Shown in pieces: positions 10,436 through 19,901 of a stretch of DNA of 64,000 nucleotides. Positions within the stretch are counted from its first letter, which is position 1; each line of letters begins with the position of its first letter. Source of the stretch: Deferribacteraceae bacterium (lineage in GTDB: Bacteria > Chrysiogenota > Deferribacteres > Deferribacterales > Deferrivibrionaceae); NCBI GenBank assembly GCA_020054865.1, contig JAIHAR010000005.1, positions 1 through 64,000 of the forward strand. The letters are read 5' to 3'. The translations under genes and the position numbers were made by a program. A model generated the notes under the pieces. That model was not told where the DNA came from, did no database searches, and saw only the letters and a program-made list of their open reading frames with translations.

Positions 10436-10740
10436 CATATATTACAGGTTTTTTGATAACTTTAGGTTCTTTGCTTATATTGGTTTCTTCAATAGGACTT
10501 ATCAGGATGCCTGGATTTTATACAAGAATCCATGCTGCAGGAAAAACTGATACCCTTGGGCAAATTCTAATTGTTTTAGGTCTTATATTGTATGAAGGGT
10601 TTTCGCTTATTTCTTTAAAGCTTATTTTTTTAGTTGCGTTTATCTTCATAGCAAATCCAACTGCAACTCACGCCCTTGCAAGAGCTGCTTACATCAAAGG
10701 GGTTCAGTGGTGGAGAAAGAAAAGTGACGATAGTTATTGA
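10432..10740 (+). CDS. mrpG: Na+/H+ antiporter subunit G (MrpG/MnhG)
   Basis: 102-residue three-helix subunit with the MrpG segment GLIRMPGFYTRIHAAGKTDT followed by PTATHALARAAY. The start codon is TTG. Its 3' end overlaps the following MbhD-like gene by 17 bases. Confidence 0.93.
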   Translation: MTYITGFLITLGSLLILVSSIGLIRMPGFYTRIHAAGKTDTLGQILIVLGLILYEGFSLISLKLIFLVAFIFIANPTATHALARAAYIKGVQWWRKKSDDSY

Positions 10741-11254
10741 TATACTCTTTTTGACATTTTTAATCTTTGCTGCTCTACTATCTATTTACTTTAAAAATCT
10801 TCTTAATTCCACAATAGTATTGGGAGCATATTCCCTTTATGTTGCTGTTTTATGGACTACGTTGAATGCTATAGATGTGGCATTTACTGAAGCAGCTGTG
10901 GGAGCGGGTATAAGTACTGTTTTGTTTCTTGCTGTTTTTACCAAAATACAACCAGAAGATAGGTCTGTTATTAAAAGAAACAGGCAAATTTTAGCACTTG
11001 GAACTTTATTCTTTGTAGGATACTTACTTATTTTAGGTATTACGGATATGCCTAAATTCGGTGATCCAAACTGGGTTACCAACACTTATTTGATCCCTGA
11101 CTACATTGAAAGAACAATGCATGAAACCGGTGCTGTAAACATTGTTACTGCAATACTTGGAAGTTACAGGGGATTTGATACAAATGGTGAAACTGCCGTA
11201 ATCTTTATAGCGGGAATTTGTACATACCTTATTCTAAACAGAGGTGAAAATTGA
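10724..11254 (+). CDS. MbhD/MbhE-type antiporter subunit (MrpB N-terminal/DUF4040 type)
   Basis: About 176 residues with five or six membrane helices. The segment LGAYSLYVAVLWTTLNAIDV, followed by AFTEAAVGAGISTVLFLA, is the MbhD/DUF4040 signature; the same module forms part of MrpA in Bacillus. The C-terminal third, with HETGAVNIVTAILGSYRGFDT and GETAVIF, matches MbhE. So the gene is a D-E fusion. A GTG start at 10724 is preferred because GGAGAAAG lies just upstream; a longer reading would overlap mrpG by 65 bases. Confidence 0.85.
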   Translation: MTIVIDILFLTFLIFAALLSIYFKNLLNSTIVLGAYSLYVAVLWTTLNAIDVAFTEAAVGAGISTVLFLAVFTKIQPEDRSVIKRNRQILALGTLFFVGYLLILGITDMPKFGDPNWVTNTYLIPDYIERTMHETGAVNIVTAILGSYRGFDTNGETAVIFIAGICTYLILNRGEN

Positions 11255-11673
11255 ATAAGGATATAATATTAAAAACTACAACGAGAATAATAGTACCTTT
11301 CATATTGGTATTTTCCCTTTATGTTTTAGCCCATGGTGAAATTAGTCCAGGAGGTGGTTTCCAGGGTGGAGTGATTTTTGCGGCTGGTTTTATACTCTAT
11401 TCAATGGTTTTTGGTGTAGAAGAATTGTACAAAATCATAAGCAAAAAAGTAATAATTTTTCTAACTGCTCTTGGAGTATCCATTTACACAGGTGTTGGAT
11501 TTATTACAATGCTAAATGGCGGAAAATTTCTTGAGTATGCAAAAATTCCTGGTTTTGATATGAAATCTGGAAATGCTATGGGGCTTTTATTCATTGAAAC
11601 AGGTGTTTTTATAACTGTTTTTAGCGTAATGTTGCTACTTTACATAGAGGTTGCTAAAAAATATGATAATTGA
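11251..11673 (+). CDS. mrpB: Na+/H+ antiporter subunit B (MnhB domain)
   Basis: 140-residue four-helix membrane protein with the MnhB hallmark LAHGEISPGGGFQGGVIFAA. It starts at TTG with a 4-base overlap of the preceding gene and ends inside the start of mrpC. It is a core subunit of the Mrp complex. Confidence 0.93.
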   Translation: MNKDIILKTTTRIIVPFILVFSLYVLAHGEISPGGGFQGGVIFAAGFILYSMVFGVEELYKIISKKVIIFLTALGVSIYTGVGFITMLNGGKFLEYAKIPGFDMKSGNAMGLLFIETGVFITVFSVMLLLYIEVAKKYDN

Positions 11674-12043
11674 CTTTTTAATTTACAAATATAACTATCT
11701 TGCAACTATAATACTTATTCTAATAGGTCTTTATAGTGTCATTGTAAATGGGAATTTACTAAAAAAAGTAATCGGGCTTAATATTCTGTCAACTTCAGTA
11801 ATTTTGTTTTACATCAGCATATCAAAGGTTTCAGGTGGCTCAGCTCCCATTTATGCTGAAAACGTTGTAAGATATGATAATCCTCTCCCTCATGTTTTGA
11901 TGCTCACAGCAATTGTGGTAGGTGTGTCAATTACTGCAGTTGCATTATCGATTATAATTAAGATAGAAGAAACGTATGGTACCATTGAAGAAGATGAGAT
12001 TGTAGAAATTGACCAAAATGACGATATGGTGGATAACAAATGA
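11663..12043 (+). CDS. mrpC: Na+/H+ antiporter subunit C (MrpC, NuoK-like)
   Basis: Three-helix subunit homologous to NuoK, with GLYSVIVNGNLLKKVIGLNI and the MrpC-type LTAIVVGVSITAVALSIIIK. The acidic C-terminal tail is typical. I chose the ATG at 11663; an in-frame TTG lies four codons upstream. It overlaps mrpB by 11 bases and the next gene by 4. Confidence 0.92.
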   Translation: MIIDFLIYKYNYLATIILILIGLYSVIVNGNLLKKVIGLNILSTSVILFYISISKVSGGSAPIYAENVVRYDNPLPHVLMLTAIVVGVSITAVALSIIIKIEETYGTIEEDEIVEIDQNDDMVDNK

Positions 12044-13524
12044 ACCTTAAAATGAACCTGCCCGCTCTTGTGGTCGTTTTTCCTTTCTTTTCTGCCATGA
12101 TGATGGTAGCAATAGGTATTTTTAATAGAAAAGTTGTTCCTTATATATTCCAGATTACTGCTACAATAACGGCATATTTTGCATTTTCACTCCTTATAGA
12201 AGTATATACAAATGGACCGATAAGATATTATTTTGGCAATTGGATTCCACCAGTAGGAATTGAGTATTATGTAGATTATTTAAATATTCTTTTCGTTACT
12301 ATTATTGCTTCAATATTTTTTGTAATGAGCTTTTATTTCCCTTTGAGCGTAAGGAAGGAAATACCTGAATCAAAAAGTTATATTTTTTACTCTGTTACTA
12401 CCTTGTTCGCTTCAGGTTTGCTTGGAATTACCATTACTGGTGATATGTTTAATATTTATGTCTTCACTGAGATATCATCTATAACAGCTTATGCACTAAT
12501 AGCAATTGGCGGAAATAGAAGATCTTACAGGTCGAGCTTTAATTATCTTATACTTGGAACAATTGGTGCATCTTTTATTGTTCTTGGGATCGGATATTTA
12601 TATATGGCAACAGGCACTTTGAATCTTCTCGATATGCAGGAAAGACTCCAGCACGTTTACAATTCTAAAATAACAATTTCTGCTGCTGCAATAATAATTG
12701 TAGGTCTTAGTCTGAAAATGGCTCTTTTTCCACTGCATTCTTGGCTTCCTGGTGCATACGCCCATTCACCGTCAACTATAAGTGCTTTTATGTCAGCAAC
12801 AAGTACAAAGGTAATGGCTTACTTACTGATAAGATTTGTTTATACCATATTTACTCCAAATTTTGCTACCAAAATAATACCTATTACAGATATAGTTATG
12901 TATATTTCTCTAATTGCAATAATTGCAGGGTCTTTTTTGGCACTCGGGCAAAAAGATTTAAAGTATATGTTTGCATATTCATCAGTCGGACAAATTGGTT
13001 ATATTGTTTTTGGTGCAATGCTTATAAATGCAAATGGTTTGATTGGTTCTATCTATCATTTTTTATCGCATGCCATTGTTAAAGGTGGTTTATTCTTGGT
13101 TGCTGGTATAATATTTTACAACTTTACTAATACAAAAATTGAAATCACCAATGGGCTATTTAAAAAAATGCCATTTACTTCTATTGGATTTCTAATATTT
13201 GCTCTATCAATGATTGGAATACCTGCTACATCTGGATTCATCAGCAAATGGTATCTAGTAATGGGTGCAATCGAAACTGGCAATTGGATTGGAGTTACCG
13301 TTATATTGTTAAGCTCACTTCTTACTGCTATTTATTTCTGGAGAGTTGTTGACAGAATTTTTTTCAAAGCACCTGATGATGATGTCAAATTCAATGAGCC
13401 TATTTCTATGATATTACCAACTTATATTTTGGCTGGATGTAGCATTTACTTCGGGCTCTTCCCTCACCAGTTGGTAAATTATGCACAAAAAGCTGTTTTG
13501 TTATTAATGGAGACTATTAAATGA
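12040..13524 (+). CDS. mrpD: Na+/H+ antiporter subunit D, first copy (NuoN/MrpD-like)
   Basis: 494-residue polytopic protein with about 14 helices of the proton-translocating NuoL/M/N family. Conserved charged positions lie in segments such as VFTEISSITAYALIA (the helix 5 glutamate), GLSLKMALFPLHSWLPGAYA (the helix 7 lysine) and YSSVGQIGYI. It overlaps its neighbours by 4 bases on both sides. This is the first of three related large subunits in the operon. Confidence 0.9.
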   Translation: MNLKMNLPALVVVFPFFSAMMMVAIGIFNRKVVPYIFQITATITAYFAFSLLIEVYTNGPIRYYFGNWIPPVGIEYYVDYLNILFVTIIASIFFVMSFYFPLSVRKEIPESKSYIFYSVTTLFASGLLGITITGDMFNIYVFTEISSITAYALIAIGGNRRSYRSSFNYLILGTIGASFIVLGIGYLYMATGTLNLLDMQERLQHVYNSKITISAAAIIIVGLSLKMALFPLHSWLPGAYAHSPSTISAFMSATSTKVMAYLLIRFVYTIFTPNFATKIIPITDIVMYISLIAIIAGSFLALGQKDLKYMFAYSSVGQIGYIVFGAMLINANGLIGSIYHFLSHAIVKGGLFLVAGIIFYNFTNTKIEITNGLFKKMPFTSIGFLIFALSMIGIPATSGFISKWYLVMGAIETGNWIGVTVILLSSLLTAIYFWRVVDRIFFKAPDDDVKFNEPISMILPTYILAGCSIYFGLFPHQLVNYAQKAVLLLMETIK

Positions 13525-15005
13525 CAGAAACTGTATACTCCCTTCTACCTATTTATGCAGTGTTAATTCCACTAATTTTACCAATACCTATTTATTTATT
13601 CAGAAACTACCCTAATGGAAGAGAGTTTTTTAGCATTGCTGGATCACTAGCCACTTTTATCACTGTTTTCTTAATATACACAAAAGTTAAGACAGGAATA
13701 TCTTTAGAATATACACTTTTTGAGTTTTTACCGGGGTTAAGTCTGAAATTCAAAGTTGATGCATTTGGAACATACTTTGCACTGATGGCATCATTTTTAT
13801 GGTTTTTGACAACATTTTATTCTATTGGATATATGAGGGGGAACAAAGAAAAAAATCAAACGCGCTTTTTCTTATTCTTTTCTTTGTCAATGTTTGCAGC
13901 CATTAGCGCTGCATTTTCCGGCAACTTGCTTACAATTTATGTATTTTATGAAATAATTACATTTTCAACTTACCCCCTTGTTGCACACAAACAGACCAAA
14001 GAAGCAATCCAGGGTGCAAGAAGATATCTTTCTTATTTGCTCTTAACCTCAGTTTTGCTTTTTCTTCCGGCACTTGTATATACATATTATGCCGCAGGAA
14101 CACTTGACTTTACACTTGGCGGGATATTTGCATCAAAGGAGAATGTAAATAAATCTGTTTTAGGTTTAATGTTGCTATTTTTTGTGTTTGGCTCTGCAAA
14201 AGCTGCTGTTATGCCATTTCACCTCTGGCTTCCATCAGCAATGGTTGCACCTACACCTGTTAGCGCCCTTTTGCATGCAGTTGCAGTTGTTAAAACTGGT
14301 GTATTTGTAATCATAAGAGTATTTGTGTATATATACGGTTTAGATTTTCTCAAGACAATATCCACTTCTAACCTTGTAACAATATTTGCCGCATTTACGA
14401 TAATTGTAGCCTCAATGGTTGCTCTCAGACAAGACAATATTAAAGCAAGATTAGCCTATTCTACTATAAGTCAGTTGTCTTATATAGTTCTTTCAGTTTC
14501 ACTTTTAAGTATTACCGGAGCAATTGGTGCAATTTTTCATATTGTTGCACATGGTTTTGCCAAAATTACACTCTTTTTCTGGGCTGGTGCTGTGTACGTA
14601 GCTAATCATAAAACCAAAGTTAGTGAATTAAATGGAATCGCAAAACATATGCCTTACAGCATGGCTGCGTTTACTGTTGGAGCTTTATCAATGATTGGTT
14701 TTCCTCCCATGGCCGGACTAATCAGTAAATGGTTTATCGCAACAGGCGCAGTTGAAGGGAGCAAACCCTGGGTAATTGCTGTACTTGTGATAAGTGCACT
14801 TTTAAACGCAGGGTACTTTGTGCCAATATTTATAAATGCTTATCTTAAAAAGCCTGAGCCGGAACACAACCATTCTCATCTTCATGAAGCACCAAAACTT
14901 ATGTTGGTTCCGATGCTTATAACTGCAACACTAACTATTTTTATATTTTTCTACCCAGAGTTTTTTTTAAAGCTTGCAAAACTTGCTTTGGGAATTGGAG
15001 GATGA
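13521..15005 (+). CDS. Antiporter large subunit, second NuoL/M/N-like copy
   Basis: 494-residue proton-translocating membrane subunit. The helix 5 glutamate region reads VFYEIITFSTYPLVA. The helix 7 region is AKAAVMPFHLWLPSAMVAPTP, and KARLAYSTISQLSYIVL and HIVAHGFAKITLFFWAGA follow. A histidine-rich loop (EHNHSHLHEAP) precedes the last helices and might bind metal. It belongs to the same family as the 12040 gene but is clearly diverged from it, consistent with separate channels in one complex. Confidence 0.88.
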   Translation: MTETVYSLLPIYAVLIPLILPIPIYLFRNYPNGREFFSIAGSLATFITVFLIYTKVKTGISLEYTLFEFLPGLSLKFKVDAFGTYFALMASFLWFLTTFYSIGYMRGNKEKNQTRFFLFFSLSMFAAISAAFSGNLLTIYVFYEIITFSTYPLVAHKQTKEAIQGARRYLSYLLLTSVLLFLPALVYTYYAAGTLDFTLGGIFASKENVNKSVLGLMLLFFVFGSAKAAVMPFHLWLPSAMVAPTPVSALLHAVAVVKTGVFVIIRVFVYIYGLDFLKTISTSNLVTIFAAFTIIVASMVALRQDNIKARLAYSTISQLSYIVLSVSLLSITGAIGAIFHIVAHGFAKITLFFWAGAVYVANHKTKVSELNGIAKHMPYSMAAFTVGALSMIGFPPMAGLISKWFIATGAVEGSKPWVIAVLVISALLNAGYFVPIFINAYLKKPEPEHNHSHLHEAPKLMLVPMLITATLTIFIFFYPEFFLKLAKLALGIGG

Positions 15006-15006
15006 G

Positions 15007-15258
15007 TTGAATAAGAAGGAGTTTGACTTTTTTGACAAGAAAGAAAATATAAAAAAGCTTAAAATATGGTTTTATATACTGTTAATTATATTAGTCTTGT
15101 TAGATTTGGTTATTCACAAACACCCCCATTATGCATGGGAAAATTTATTTGGCTCTTATGCCATTTATGGTTTTTTATCATGTGTTGTAATAGTTATTAT
15201 ATCAAAACTACTTGGAAAACTGCTTCTACAAAAACCAGAGGATTATTATGATAGGTAA
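15007..15258 (+). CDS. Small two-helix membrane protein of the Mrp-like operon (83 aa)
   Basis: A lysine-rich cytoplasmic start (KKENIKKLKIW) is followed by two membrane helices (near residues 20-36 and 50-70) and a charged end, LLQKPEDYYDR. The TTG start lies 5 bases after GGAGG and overlaps nothing important. An ATG-type start inside the previous gene is less likely. Position between two NuoL-like genes suggests an accessory subunit or assembly factor of the antiporter. I recognise similar short ORFs in Mrp-like clusters but cannot assign a function. Confidence 0.75.
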   Translation: MNKKEFDFFDKKENIKKLKIWFYILLIILVLLDLVIHKHPHYAWENLFGSYAIYGFLSCVVIVIISKLLGKLLLQKPEDYYDR

Positions 15259-17029
15259 TTTTCCAGTTTTTTTTATTTTCTTTATAGGTGCACTAATATT
15301 ACTATTAACAAAGGGTAAATTACATAAATTTATTTTTATAACAATACCCGCTCTTGCTTTTTTTGCCTTAATCAACACCCCTGTAAACACTGAAATAGTT
15401 GGTTCTTTTTTAGGTATCGATTTAAAATTTATTTTTATTGACAAGTTAAGTAAAGTCTGGGGATATATATTTGCAATTATGGCTTTTTCTTCAGCAATTT
15501 TTGCTTATCATAATGATGATTATAAAGAAAATATATATGCCACACTTTATATAGGGAGCTCTTACGGTGTTGTTTTTGCTGGTAACCTCCTAACTCTTTT
15601 TATTTTCTGGGAACTTATGGCCATATTTTCCACAATGATAATTTTTGCCAGAAAAACAGACGCTTCTACAAAATCAGGATTCAGATATTTGCTGGTGCAT
15701 GCTTTAGGTGGTCAATTACTTTTTGCTGGGATGATTTTGTATTATTTTAAAACAGGAAATTTGGACTTTGGATATATCGGGTTACAAGACGTGGCTACTT
15801 TACTGATAATGCTTGGATTTGCTATAAATGCAGCAATACCTCCATTTTCAGCCTGGTTATCTGACTCATACCCGGAATCTACTGTAACAGGTACTGTTTT
15901 TCTAAGTGCATATACCAGTAAAACTGCCGTTTACGTTCTTGCAAGAAGTTTCCCCGGTGAAGAAATCCTTCTTTACGCAGGCGCCATTATGACTGTTTAC
16001 GGAATCATTTATGCTATTTTAGAAAATGATATGCGTCGAGTCCTGTCATACAGTATTATAAACCAGGTTGGATTTATGATTGCAGGTGTTGGCCTTGGAA
16101 CTCAAATGGCTATTAACGGTGCTGCTGCTCATGCTTTTGCACATATACTTTATAAAGCACTTTTAATGATGGGAGCCGGTGCTGTCTTATATAGGACAGG
16201 GATTAGTAAAACTTCAAGACTTGGTGGGCTCTATAAAACCATGCCTTACACGCTTTTATTTAGCTGTATTGGAGCAGCTGCAATATCCGCATTTCCGCTT
16301 ACAAGTGGCTTTACCTCAAAGTCTCTTATTATAGCTGCATCCGCTGCTGAGCATAAAACTTTTGTTTACCATATACTTCTTTTAGCTTCTGCAGGTGTTT
16401 TTCTACATGCAGGTATAAAATTTCCATATTTTGTATTTTTCCAGAAAGATTCAGGATTAAGACCAAAAGAGGCTCCTAAAAACATGCTTATTGCAATGGG
16501 GTTTGTGAGCTTTTTATGTATCCTTCTTGGTGTATATCCGCAGGTATTATATAATATTTTACCTTATGAAGTGGACTTTAAACCCTATACCGCTTCTCAC
16601 GTATTACTCCAGTTGCAAATACTAATGTTTTCTGCTGCTGCATTCTTCTTTATGTTGCCAATGCTTAAGAGGACAGAAACGATAACGCTTGATACTGACT
16701 GGTTTTACAGAAAAGGTGGAGCCTTATTTATAAGTTTTGTAGACAATGTAATCATTAAGATCGGCTCCAAAATAAAAGATTTACTTTTTACCAAAATACC
16801 TGATAAATTTTCATACATCTTTTCAAATCCCGACGGGTATATTAAGATCATTTATAATATTGTATATTACAAAGTTTTTGAAGATAATCCTGAAAAATTA
16901 AAAGAAAACAAACTTCTTCTCAAAGACATAGGCAGAGTAAAGACAGATACTCATATTGGAATATCAATGATATGGGTAACATTATTTATGGCATTTTACT
17001 TATTAATTTATTACTTTTATGCAGGATAG
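15248..17029 (+). CDS. Antiporter large subunit, third NuoL/MrpA-like copy (593 aa)
   Basis: Largest of the three NuoL/M/N-type subunits. It has the helix 5 region FIFWELMAIFSTMIIFAR, INAAIPPFSAWLSDSYPEST in the helix 7/8 region, and RRVLSYSIINQVGFMIAG. A C-terminal extension (about residues 480-593) ends in a single membrane helix after an amphipathic stretch, recalling the lateral-helix tail of NuoL. The ATG at 15248 overlaps the small gene by 11 bases. It is the last gene of the operon; a 17030-17117 gap follows. Confidence 0.88.
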   Translation: MIGNFPVFFIFFIGALILLLTKGKLHKFIFITIPALAFFALINTPVNTEIVGSFLGIDLKFIFIDKLSKVWGYIFAIMAFSSAIFAYHNDDYKENIYATLYIGSSYGVVFAGNLLTLFIFWELMAIFSTMIIFARKTDASTKSGFRYLLVHALGGQLLFAGMILYYFKTGNLDFGYIGLQDVATLLIMLGFAINAAIPPFSAWLSDSYPESTVTGTVFLSAYTSKTAVYVLARSFPGEEILLYAGAIMTVYGIIYAILENDMRRVLSYSIINQVGFMIAGVGLGTQMAINGAAAHAFAHILYKALLMMGAGAVLYRTGISKTSRLGGLYKTMPYTLLFSCIGAAAISAFPLTSGFTSKSLIIAASAAEHKTFVYHILLLASAGVFLHAGIKFPYFVFFQKDSGLRPKEAPKNMLIAMGFVSFLCILLGVYPQVLYNILPYEVDFKPYTASHVLLQLQILMFSAAAFFFMLPMLKRTETITLDTDWFYRKGGALFISFVDNVIIKIGSKIKDLLFTKIPDKFSYIFSNPDGYIKIIYNIVYYKVFEDNPEKLKENKLLLKDIGRVKTDTHIGISMIWVTLFMAFYLLIYYFYAG

Positions 17030-17117
17030 TATCTAAATTAAATATAATTTAACCTTTTTCTTGAATTTTCCAGAAAAATTTATTAAGAAGTCATAGTTTA
17101 AAATCAGGAGGATTGTC

Positions 17118-18071
17118 ATGAAAAAATTTTTAAGTCTTGTTTTACTTATCCTGTTATTTTCAATAACCGGATACACAAAAACATTAAACATAGGTATTAC
17201 CCAGATTGTGGAGCATCCTGCCCTTGATGCCTGCAGGCAGGGCTTTATTGACAAACTTAAAGAGTATGGATTTGAAGATGGCAAAAATGTAAAATACGAC
17301 ATTCAGATTGCACAGGGGAATGTTGCCACAGCCAATCAGATTGCCAAAAATTTTGTTGGGGACAACAAAGATATTATAGTAGCTATTGCAACTCCGAGTG
17401 CTCTTGCAGTTGCAAACGCCACAAAGAAAATCCCTGTTATAATATCTGCAATAACCGACCCCGTCGGGGCAAAGCTTGTTAAATCCCTTGAAAAACCAGG
17501 GACAAACGTAACAGGGACAACAGATATGAGTCCGGTAAAAGAGCAGCTTTCACTTTTCAAAGAATTAGGACTTGATGTGAAAAATGTAGGAATTATCTAC
17601 AACGCAGGTGAAGCAAACAGCAGAAGTTTAGTAAATCTTGCAAAAAAAGTAGCAAAAGAATTAAATATGAATATTGTGGAAGCAACTGTTACAAACAGTA
17701 GCGGCGTACTTTTAGCAGCAAAATCCCTTGTAGGAAAAGTTGACGGCATATATATACCAACTGACAACACGATAGTTTCTGCTCTTGAGTCAGTCTTACA
17801 GGTAGCTTTTGACAATAAGCTTCCGGTGATTACCGGTGATACAGACTCTGTTGAAAGAGGATCTCTTGCTTCTCTTGGAATCAACTACTACAAACTTGGG
17901 AAACAAACAGGTGAAATAGCATACAAGGTGATAAACGGAGCAAATCCTGCAGAAACACCTGTTGAAACATTAAAAGACCTTGAACTTTTTGTTAATCTTA
18001 AATCTGCTGAAAAAATGAATATTAAAGTGCCAGAAGATTTCATAAAAAAGGCTGCCAAGGTAATCAAATAA
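17118..18071 (+). CDS. ABC transporter substrate-binding protein (PF04392, TrpX type)
   Basis: Periplasmic binding protein. The signal peptide covers MKKFLSLVLLILLFSITGYT. The mature part has features of the PF04392 family: IGITQIVEHPALDACRQGF at the N-terminus, IVAIATPSALAVANATKKIP, and AITDPVGAKLV. A relatively strong AGGAGG precedes the ATG. It forms a three-gene operon with the permease and ATPase that follow without gaps. In Streptococcus this family imports tryptophan (TrpXYZ), and branched-chain or aromatic amino acids are plausible here. The substrate is not proven. Confidence 0.88.
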   Translation: MKKFLSLVLLILLFSITGYTKTLNIGITQIVEHPALDACRQGFIDKLKEYGFEDGKNVKYDIQIAQGNVATANQIAKNFVGDNKDIIVAIATPSALAVANATKKIPVIISAITDPVGAKLVKSLEKPGTNVTGTTDMSPVKEQLSLFKELGLDVKNVGIIYNAGEANSRSLVNLAKKVAKELNMNIVEATVTNSSGVLLAAKSLVGKVDGIYIPTDNTIVSALESVLQVAFDNKLPVITGDTDSVERGSLASLGINYYKLGKQTGEIAYKVINGANPAETPVETLKDLELFVNLKSAEKMNIKVPEDFIKKAAKVIK

Positions 18072-18962
18072 ATGAGTTTGTATGCTTTTTTAGGTGCGCT
18101 TGAACAGGGATTTGTTTTTGCAATCATGGCTCTGGGGGTGTATATCACCTTCAGAGTCCTGGATTTTCCTGATTTATCCGTAGATGGAACTTTCCCCCTT
18201 GGTGCAGCCGTTTCTGCAATACTCATCGTCAAAGGGGTAAATCCATTTATCACTGTTGCAATAGCAACTCTCGCAGGAATGATTGCAGGTGGAATAACAG
18301 CACTTTTGAACACAAAACTTAAAATTCTTAACCTGTTGGCAGGAATTTTAATGATGATTGCCCTTTACTCTATAAATATCAGAGTTATGGGGCAGCCTAC
18401 CACAGCTCTGCTTGGATACGATACTATTTTCACACCATTTGAGGCGTTTGGAATAGAAAAATATATTCTCACCCCTATTCTTTTTGCGATTATCCTTATT
18501 ATCATTGCTGTCATACTGGTTTGGTTTTTACATACAGATATTGGCCTTGCAATGCGAGCAACAGGAAACAACATGAAGATGGTAAAAGCACAGGGGGTTA
18601 GTACCAACAGGATGATTCTATTTGGTGTAGCATTTTCAAACGGGCTTGTGGCCCTCTCAGGTGCCCTTGTAGCCCAAAGTCAGGGCTCAGCTGATGTTAA
18701 TATGGGGATAGGCACAATTGTGGCTGGCCTTGCATCCGTAATTTTAGGCGAGGCAATCATACAAGACAGAACAGTTTTTAGAGCTGTTTTAGGAGTAATA
18801 ATAGGCTCTGTGCTTTACAGAATTGCTATTGCAGTGGCTCTCTCTTTTAAAATCGGAGCATTGCAAATGACCCCATCAGATTTAAATTTGATGACATCAG
18901 TTCTTGTAACAATAGCCCTTATATTTCCAGGAATAAGAAAAAAAATAGGCCTTAAAATATGA
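18072..18962 (+). CDS. ABC transporter permease (BPD_transp_2 family)
   Basis: 296-residue inner-membrane permease with about nine helices, starting directly after the binding-protein stop. The segments YITFRVLDFPDLSVDGTFPLG and MRATGNNMKMVKAQGVSTNR are typical of the LivH/TrpY-type permeases that pair with PF04392 binding proteins. It overlaps the ATPase gene by 4 bases. Confidence 0.9.
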   Translation: MSLYAFLGALEQGFVFAIMALGVYITFRVLDFPDLSVDGTFPLGAAVSAILIVKGVNPFITVAIATLAGMIAGGITALLNTKLKILNLLAGILMMIALYSINIRVMGQPTTALLGYDTIFTPFEAFGIEKYILTPILFAIILIIIAVILVWFLHTDIGLAMRATGNNMKMVKAQGVSTNRMILFGVAFSNGLVALSGALVAQSQGSADVNMGIGTIVAGLASVILGEAIIQDRTVFRAVLGVIIGSVLYRIAIAVALSFKIGALQMTPSDLNLMTSVLVTIALIFPGIRKKIGLKI

Positions 18963-19753
18963 TTAATTTAGAAAACATTGTAAAAATCTTCCATAAAAAT
19001 ACCATTAATGAAAATAAAGCCATAAAAGGTATAAACCTGAATATTGAAAAAGGGGATTTTATAACAGTAATAGGAAGTAATGGCGCAGGCAAGTCAACAT
19101 TGCTCAATATAATTGCTGGTAATCTCATACCTGATGAAGGAAAAATATATATCGACAACAAAGATGTAACAAAAACACCTGACTATGAAAGAGCGGCTTT
19201 TATCGGTCAGGTATTCCAGGACCCACTATCTGGGACAGCAGGGAATTTGAGCATAGAAGAAAATCTTGCAATTGCCCAAAAAAGGGGTGAAAAAAGATGG
19301 TTTGCAAAGGGTGTTAAAAGCAGCGACAGAAAAAAATTTATCGAATCTCTAAAAGTATTGGGATTGGGACTTGAAAGCAGACTTAAGGACAAAGTCGGGC
19401 TTTTGTCAGGAGGGCAGAGGCAGGCACTGACCCTTTTGATGGCAACTCTTGTAAGGCCTCAGATATTGCTTCTCGATGAGCATACCGCAGCTCTTGACCC
19501 TAAAACTGCAGCCAAAATTATTGAACTTACAGAATATTTTGTCTCTCACTATAAGCTCACTGCACTTATGGTAACACATAACATGAAACAGGCTCTCAGC
19601 CTTGGAAACAGAACTATAATGATGCATGAAGGTCAAATAATACTTGATATCAAATCTCCGGAGCGTGATAAACTTACTGTCAAGGATCTTCTTGAAATGT
19701 TTTCAAAGGTGCGTGGCGAAGATATTGTTGATGACAAAATGCTTCTGAATTAA
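18959..19753 (+). CDS. ABC transporter ATP-binding protein (TrpZ/LivG type)
   Basis: 264-residue ATPase of the importer. Walker A reads GSNGAGKST, the Q-loop VFQDPLSG, the signature LSGGQRQALTLLMAT, Walker B ILLLDEHTAALDP and the H-loop MVTHNMKQA. The H in DEHTA, in place of the usual DEPTA, is common in this transporter group. It ends the operon; no clear terminator is visible in 19754-19901. Confidence 0.92.
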   Translation: MINLENIVKIFHKNTINENKAIKGINLNIEKGDFITVIGSNGAGKSTLLNIIAGNLIPDEGKIYIDNKDVTKTPDYERAAFIGQVFQDPLSGTAGNLSIEENLAIAQKRGEKRWFAKGVKSSDRKKFIESLKVLGLGLESRLKDKVGLLSGGQRQALTLLMATLVRPQILLLDEHTAALDPKTAAKIIELTEYFVSHYKLTALMVTHNMKQALSLGNRTIMMHEGQIILDIKSPERDKLTVKDLLEMFSKVRGEDIVDDKMLLN

Positions 19754-19901
19754 GCGTATTTTTAAATCAAGTTTTTTGAAAAATCAGCTAATATTCTTCA
19801 CAGTAAATACTTAGTATAATCCGCATACAAAAATATATTTCTTGCTTTTACCCGAAATGAGTATTAAAATAAATTAAAATGAATAAAATAATGGTAGGTA
19901 A

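Noticed and set aside
17030-17117. Terminator after the antiporter operon
   Set aside because: Only weak A/T pairings are visible and no stable G/C stem.
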